The notes below the pieces were generated by a model. That model was not told where the DNA came from. It did no database searches and saw only the letters and a list, made by a program, of their open reading frames with translations. A stretch of 64,000 nucleotides of DNA, from the NCBI GenBank assembly GCA_965115835.1, contig OZ220471.1, positions 2,170,001 through 2,234,000 of the forward strand, written 5' to 3'. This document shows, one piece after another, positions 60,373-64,000 of the stretch; the stretch's first letter is position 1, and the number at the start of each line of letters is the position of its first letter. Origin of the DNA: Foliamicus sp965115835 (GTDB lineage Bacteria; Pseudomonadota; Gammaproteobacteria; Steroidobacterales; Foliamicaceae). The translations under genes and the position numbers were made by a program.

Positions 60373-61424
60373 GCTATATCGCCCGTCCCAGGGTCAGCCA
60401 TCCGGCGCTGGCGCGCAACGAGCTCGGTCTGACGATGCGCGACTACGAAGGCGGAATGTCCACGCTGTGCGCGGGATGCGGGCACGATTCGATCACCGGC
60501 GCCCTGATCCAGGCCGCATTCGAGCTGGCGATTCCGCCTCATCGGATGGCAAAGCTCAGCGGGATCGGCTGTTCCTCGAAGACGCCCGCCTACTTTGCTT
60601 CCTCGTCGCACGGATTCAATTCGGTGCATGGACGCATGCCCTCCGTTAGCACCGGGGCCGCGGCAGTGAACGGCCGACTGCAATATATCGGCATTTCGGG
60701 CGACGGCGATTCGCTGTCCATAGGCATCGGCCAGTTCGTGCACGCCATGCGCCGCAACCTCGACATGCTGTACCTGATCGAGGACAACGGCGTGTACGGT
60801 CTTACCAAGGGACAGTTCTCGGCATCGGCGGACGCTGGCAGCACGGCCAAGCGAGGCGAGGTGAACGAGCAACCGGCCATTGATCCCTGCCTGCTGGCCA
60901 TTGCCGCGGGATGCCGTTTCGTGGCTCGCGGTTTCTCCGGCGACCGCGCCCAACTGACGCCGCTGCTCAAGGCGGGCCTGTCGCATCGCGGGTTCGCGAT
61001 GATCGACGTGATCTCGCCGTGCGTCACCTTCAACGACCACGAGGGCTCCACGAAGAGTTATCGCTTTACCCGCGAAAATGCGTTTCCCATAGGCCACACG
61101 GACTTCATTCCCCCGGAGGTGGAAATAAGGGCCGAGGTCGATCCCGGGGAAGCGCAACGCGTCGAATTGCATGGAGGCGGCAACATCCTGCTTCGCAAGC
61201 TGGATCGGGAATACGATGTTGGCGACCGCGGCGCGGCATACCGCTATCTCGACGCGCGCCAGCGCAAGGGCGAGGTCGTGACCGGCCTGTTGTTCGTCCA
61301 GGAGGGGGGCGCCGACATGCACGAAGTCAGCCGGCTTGGCGAGACGCCGCTTGCGAACCTGCCGCACGACCGTCTCTGTCCGGGGGCTGACGCCCTGGCC
61401 GAACTGCAAGAGCGATTGCGCTGA
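60369..61424 (+). CDS. 2-oxoacid:ferredoxin oxidoreductase beta subunit
   Basis: A 351-residue thiamine diphosphate subunit that decarboxylates the 2-oxo acid and forms the acyl-CoA with its alpha partner. It has the [4Fe-4S] region LCAGCGHDS (about 33-41), the second Cys of GIGCSSKTP (Cys68) and the ThDP motif GDGDSLSIG with EDNGVYGLTKGQ. KorB-like. It ends the three-gene operon; the next gene is convergent and separated by 66 bases. Oxygen-tolerant versions of this enzyme are known from aerobic bacteria. Confidence 0.92.
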   Translation: MSYIARPRVSHPALARNELGLTMRDYEGGMSTLCAGCGHDSITGALIQAAFELAIPPHRMAKLSGIGCSSKTPAYFASSSHGFNSVHGRMPSVSTGAAAVNGRLQYIGISGDGDSLSIGIGQFVHAMRRNLDMLYLIEDNGVYGLTKGQFSASADAGSTAKRGEVNEQPAIDPCLLAIAAGCRFVARGFSGDRAQLTPLLKAGLSHRGFAMIDVISPCVTFNDHEGSTKSYRFTRENAFPIGHTDFIPPEVEIRAEVDPGEAQRVELHGGGNILLRKLDREYDVGDRGAAYRYLDARQRKGEVVTGLLFVQEGGADMHEVSRLGETPLANLPHDRLCPGADALAELQERLR

Positions 61425-61490
61425 CCTGCCCGCATATCCCGGCGGCTTCCGGGCGAGAGCGGCGGCAGTCCGGCGCTGGTCGCCAGACCT

Positions 61491-61973
61491 TCAGGAGTCT
61501 TCGGGCCGATCCTCCGCGGCGGGCGGACAAACCACCCAGGCGTCCAGCGCGACGGAATCGTGGGCGGTCGTCTGTTTCCCCGCCGCATTGCGGCATACCA
61601 GCACGCCCTGCCCGGTAAACTTCGACTTGAGGCGCACAAGCTGTCGTTTGGCGCCGGCGGGACGGGGACAGAACAACTCGGGCCTCAAGCCCTGCAACTG
61701 CTTGCCGGGCACCGAAAGCGTCAGCATTCGGCGCCGCACATTCTCCTCCGCAGAAAATTCCGCGCGCGCCATGGTGTCCGAGATCGACACCTGCACAAGC
61801 CCGCCTACCGTGTCCGGGGGGCACTCGAAACGGGCGCTGACGCGAAAAACATGAACATCGGCCGTCTGGCCGGCAACCCAAACGGGCGCATCCGCCGGCG
61901 CTTCGCCAGGCGGAGCCGGATCGTGGGGACCTTGCGCGAGCGTCAACAGGACGCTGGCCAGCAGCCTTGTCAT
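61491..61973 (-). CDS. Small exported protein of unknown function
   Basis: A 160-residue protein with a hydrophobic N-terminus (MTRLLASVLLTLAQG) that may be a short signal peptide, three cysteines in the mature part (RFECPP, ELFCPR, VLVCRN) plus VVCPP near the end, and beta-rich predicted structure. Four cysteines suggest two disulfides. No family is recognised. It is convergent with the oxidoreductase operon and upstream of nothing obvious; the 109 bases to erpA hold no gene. Confidence 0.62.
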   Translation of the reverse strand: MTRLLASVLLTLAQGPHDPAPPGEAPADAPVWVAGQTADVHVFRVSARFECPPDTVGGLVQVSISDTMARAEFSAEENVRRRMLTLSVPGKQLQGLRPELFCPRPAGAKRQLVRLKSKFTGQGVLVCRNAAGKQTTAHDSVALDAWVVCPPAAEDRPEDS

Positions 61974-62082
61974 CGGTTCGGTTCGGGCGCTCCGGAAACC
62001 CGGCCCGGATATCCCGGACGGATTGCGGAGTTCAGGGCGGGACAGGTTCCGGGGGAACCGCGCAGTTGCCAGCCCAGGGGAC

Positions 62083-62445
62083 TCAGGCCGAGAAGCTCGA
62101 CCCGCAGCCGCAGGTGCTTTGCGCGTTGGGGTTGCGAATCACGAACCGCGCGCCGCTCAGGTCGTCTCTGAAATCGATCTCGGCGCCCTCGAGATACTGC
62201 AGGCTGGTTGGATCCACCAGCAGCGTCACGCCCAATTGCCTGACTTCCGCGTCGCCCTCTTCCCTCTTTTCGTCAAAGGTGAAGCCGTACTGAAAGCCCG
62301 AGCATCCCCCGCCCGAGATGTACACCCGCAGCATCAGCGCGGGGTTGTCCTCCGCCTTGAGCAACTCCCCCACCTTGCGGGCCGCGGCCTCCGTGAAGAC
62401 GAGCGGAGCGCTGTCGGGTTGCGCTGCGTCGTATTGCGGTTCCAT
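62083..62445 (-). CDS. erpA: Iron-sulfur cluster insertion protein ErpA
   Basis: A 120-residue A-type carrier that delivers [4Fe-4S] clusters to apo-enzymes. The three ligand cysteines are visible in GGGCSGFQYGF and in the C-terminal TCGCGSSF. ATG 62445 gives the correct family length; the upstream open frame adds an atypical Pro/Arg-rich tail and lies in the adjacent bactofilin gene region. The gene follows the bactofilin gene by 13 bases on the same strand, so they are probably cotranscribed. Confidence 0.95.
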   Translation of the reverse strand: MEPQYDAAQPDSAPLVFTEAAARKVGELLKAEDNPALMLRVYISGGGCSGFQYGFTFDEKREEGDAEVRQLGVTLLVDPTSLQYLEGAEIDFRDDLSGARFVIRNPNAQSTCGCGSSFSA

Positions 62446-62458
62446 CACCGACTGCCGA

Positions 62459-62890
62459 TCAGCCCGCTGCCGCCCGGACCGGCTTTCCGTGCTCCGGTTC
62501 GGCGGCGGGAACGGCGGCAACCGGGGCGTTCTCCGCCTCCTTCTCCGCCTTTCGGTTCAGGCTGCCGGTCACGACAGCCCCCTTTTCTACTTCGATGTGT
62601 CCGTATTCGATGGACCCCTCCACCCGCGCGGAGGCAGACAGGGAAACGGTGCCGCTGCAGCACAGATCCCCCACCACGGTGCCCTGGATCTGCATGCCGG
62701 CCGCGCGCGCATTGCCCTCGATCCTCGCGTCCGACGCCACGGTAAGCTGGTTGTTCCCGTCGCCTGCCGCCAGCACATCGCCCTGCACCAGGCCGGCCAC
62801 ATGACAGCCGCGCCCGAAAATCAGGTTGCCCGTGATCCTTGCGTCGGACCCCACCAGCGTGGTAACGGCGTTATTCAGTCGAGTCTTCAT
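62459..62890 (-). CDS. Bactofilin (polymer-forming cytoskeletal protein)
   Basis: A 143-residue protein with the repetitive beta-helix of bactofilins: short hydrophobic-glycine repeats (GSDARITGNLIFG, GDVLAAGDGN, DARIEGNARAAG, ARVEGSIEYGHIEVEKGAVV) between about residue 12 and 110, then an Ala/Glu/Pro-rich tail. Bactofilins assemble into nucleotide-free filaments that position cell-wall enzymes. A Cys pair (DLCCSG) is a lineage feature. Its start overlaps the stop of the DUF6776 gene. Confidence 0.88.
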   Translation of the reverse strand: MKTRLNNAVTTLVGSDARITGNLIFGRGCHVAGLVQGDVLAAGDGNNQLTVASDARIEGNARAAGMQIQGTVVGDLCCSGTVSLSASARVEGSIEYGHIEVEKGAVVTGSLNRKAEKEAENAPVAAVPAAEPEHGKPVRAAAG

Positions 62891-63564
62891 GTTTTTGCGG
62901 CCAGCGGCGCCCAGGGGAACTCGCGCTCGAATTCGTGCTGCTCGTCCGGCTCGGGCGTTACGCGTACCCGGATTGTGCTGGGTTCGAAAAGGTATGGCAA
63001 GGTCATGTCGGCCTGCAGAACCGTATTCCTGCGGAAGTTGAACTCGATGCGGCCCACCTTCCGCTTGCTGATTTCTTCCAGCGTCAGATTCGCGCCGTTA
63101 CCGTCGAGCACACCTTCCAGCAACAGCGTCACATGCCCGCGCGCGCGCGCCGACCGGGCCAACAGCGCCTGGGTAAGCTCCACGCTCAACCGGTAGTCCT
63201 GCTCTTGCTGGCCAGGCTCGACGCTGACCGAATGGATCCTCAAGCCGGCTCGCGCCTCCTGGGGCGTGATAATCTCCTGGAGCCCGTAGATGGTCATCCT
63301 CTGGTTCATCACCTGACCCTGCAGGTCGTGCACCTGCGAGCGCAGCGCCGCCACGGTCTCTTCGTCGATCATCCGGCTGAGTTCCAGGTTGCGCAACTCC
63401 AGGCTTTCGATGCGCGCCTGCATGCCGGCGATCCTGTCATGCAGCATATCGCCCTGCAGCAACCAGCCGGCAATTCCGCCGCCCGCGAACGTCGAAAGCG
63501 GCAACAGGATCAGCGCGACGGAATAGCGACCGCGCCAAACCAGAATCTTGTTTCGGCCAAGCAA
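62887..63564 (-). CDS. DUF6776-family single-pass membrane protein
   Basis: A 225-residue protein: a transmembrane helix near 17-36, then a coiled coil (about 38-100, LESLELRNLELSRMIDEE) and a beta-rich C-terminal domain (110-220). The family is usually annotated as DUF6776 and commonly sits next to bactofilin and erpA in gammaproteobacteria, so a cell-envelope role is likely. It begins with TTG 63564; no better start with a ribosome site is obvious. Confidence 0.8.
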   Translation of the reverse strand: MLGRNKILVWRGRYSVALILLPLSTFAGGGIAGWLLQGDMLHDRIAGMQARIESLELRNLELSRMIDEETVAALRSQVHDLQGQVMNQRMTIYGLQEIITPQEARAGLRIHSVSVEPGQQEQDYRLSVELTQALLARSARARGHVTLLLEGVLDGNGANLTLEEISKRKVGRIEFNFRRNTVLQADMTLPYLFEPSTIRVRVTPEPDEQHEFEREFPWAPLAAKT

Positions 63565-63636
63565 ACGCGAAATCCCGATAAGGCAAGGTTCGTGCGACAG
63601 GCTCCCGGCCCGCAGCAGGATGAACTTCCCCCTACT

Positions 63637-64000
63637 TTAACGCATGTTGGCCGTGGCCCGCAGACCGATCCGCTGTTCGAATTCGGCCAGCACTTCCCTG
63701 TACACGGCGCGCTTGAAGGATACGACCTTTTCTGCCGGAAGCCAGTAATCCACCCACTTCCAGCCATCGAACTCGGGATCCTCGGCGAGTTCCGGGCGAA
63801 CCGCCTCGTCGCCGGATTCCAGCCGCAGCAGCCACCACAGCTGCTTTTGCCCGATACAGCGCGCCCCCCCCGAGCGCCGGCAAGACGCCGGCAAGCGGTA
63901 ACGGGCCCAGCGGCGCATACGCGCCATTTCCCGAACCTGCGACGCCTCCAGGCCGAGCTCTTCCTTCAGCTCGCGATACATGGCGGCGCGAGGCGCTTCG
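63637..64000 (-). CDS. rppH: RNA pyrophosphohydrolase (Nudix), N-terminus beyond window edge
   Basis: The frame is open to the window edge and encodes the C-terminal part of a Nudix hydrolase. The Nudix box end, EAPRAAMYRELKEELGLE, is visible at the edge, followed by the RppH-type segment WARYRLP, GQKQLWWLLRLES, EFDGWKWVDYW and the end VVSFKRAVYREVLAEF. RppH removes pyrophosphate from mRNA 5-prime ends to start decay. About 120 residues are in view; roughly 40 N-terminal residues are missing. Confidence 0.9.
   Translation of the reverse strand, partial: EAPRAAMYRELKEELGLEASQVREMARMRRWARYRLPASCRRSGGARCIGQKQLWWLLRLESGDEAVRPELAEDPEFDGWKWVDYWLPAEKVVSFKRAVYREVLAEFEQRIGLRATANMR

Overview
The window is 64 kb of GC-rich, densely coding chromosome. 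Its housekeeping genes (mutY-yggX, tRNA-Gln upstream of prs, gltBD, rpoH, trmB, ampG, an erpA/bactofilin/DUF6776 run, rppH) point to a free-living or host-associated gammaproteobacterium. A TonB-dependent receptor, a delta-class carbonic anhydrase and several importers and symporters would fit a marine or organic-rich setting, but the species cannot be named from sequence alone.

Region 1 (1-12.1 kb) is a catabolic locus. A TTG-started zinc alcohol dehydrogenase and a GntR/FCD regulator precede a tight operon of MFS transporter, aldehyde dehydrogenase, a 2-oxoacid dehydrogenase complex (E2, E1-alpha, E1-beta), a VOC protein and two class-III PLP aminotransferases. The set suggests uptake and transamination of an amine or amino compound, then oxidation of the aldehyde and of a 2-oxo acid to an acyl-CoA. 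The substrate is unknown. A frameshifted gene remnant follows on the opposite strand.

Region 2 (12.1-22.3 kb) is accessory DNA lodged among housekeeping genes and tRNAs. It holds an AAA ATPase, tRNA-Gly(CCC), and a secreted-peptide cassette made of two small precursors with canonical double-glycine leaders, a CvaA/HlyD-type adaptor and a C39 peptidase-ABC exporter. The exporter gene overlaps mutY. After yggX comes a two-gene AlbA_2/ParA module, then tRNA-Phe. The peptide cassette is the best candidate for an undescribed system: one predicted core is glycine-rich and hydrophobic with an acidic tail, the other is strongly arginine- and proline-rich.

Region 3 (22.3-46.5 kb) is mostly core metabolism: an outer-membrane efflux lipoprotein, a DoxX-like pair, tRNA-Gln and prs, a Bcr-type MFS pump, an AGCS symporter divergent from gltBD, rpoH, trmB, and a run of up to nine minus-strand genes (ampG back to a methyltransferase) divergent from a family-III CoA transferase.

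Region 4 (46.7-64 kb) holds a TonB-dependent receptor, a small unknown gene with a cupin, a DUF4143 ATPase, a lipase-like hydrolase, delta carbonic anhydrase, a dihydroorotase with a nitrilase-like protein that lacks the expected catalytic residues, a 2-oxoacid:ferredoxin oxidoreductase operon, and the erpA-bactofilin-DUF6776-rppH end.

Three copies of a 121-122 bp element with about 17-bp terminal inverted repeats lie at 23.8, 36.5 and 49.4 kb. The third copy has a perfect 9-bp flanking duplication and the second a one-mismatch duplication, so this is a MITE-like family mobilised in trans. A separate 29-bp exact match links the AGCS symporter gene and ampG in different reading frames. All names come from reading motifs and family resemblance; no database search was run.
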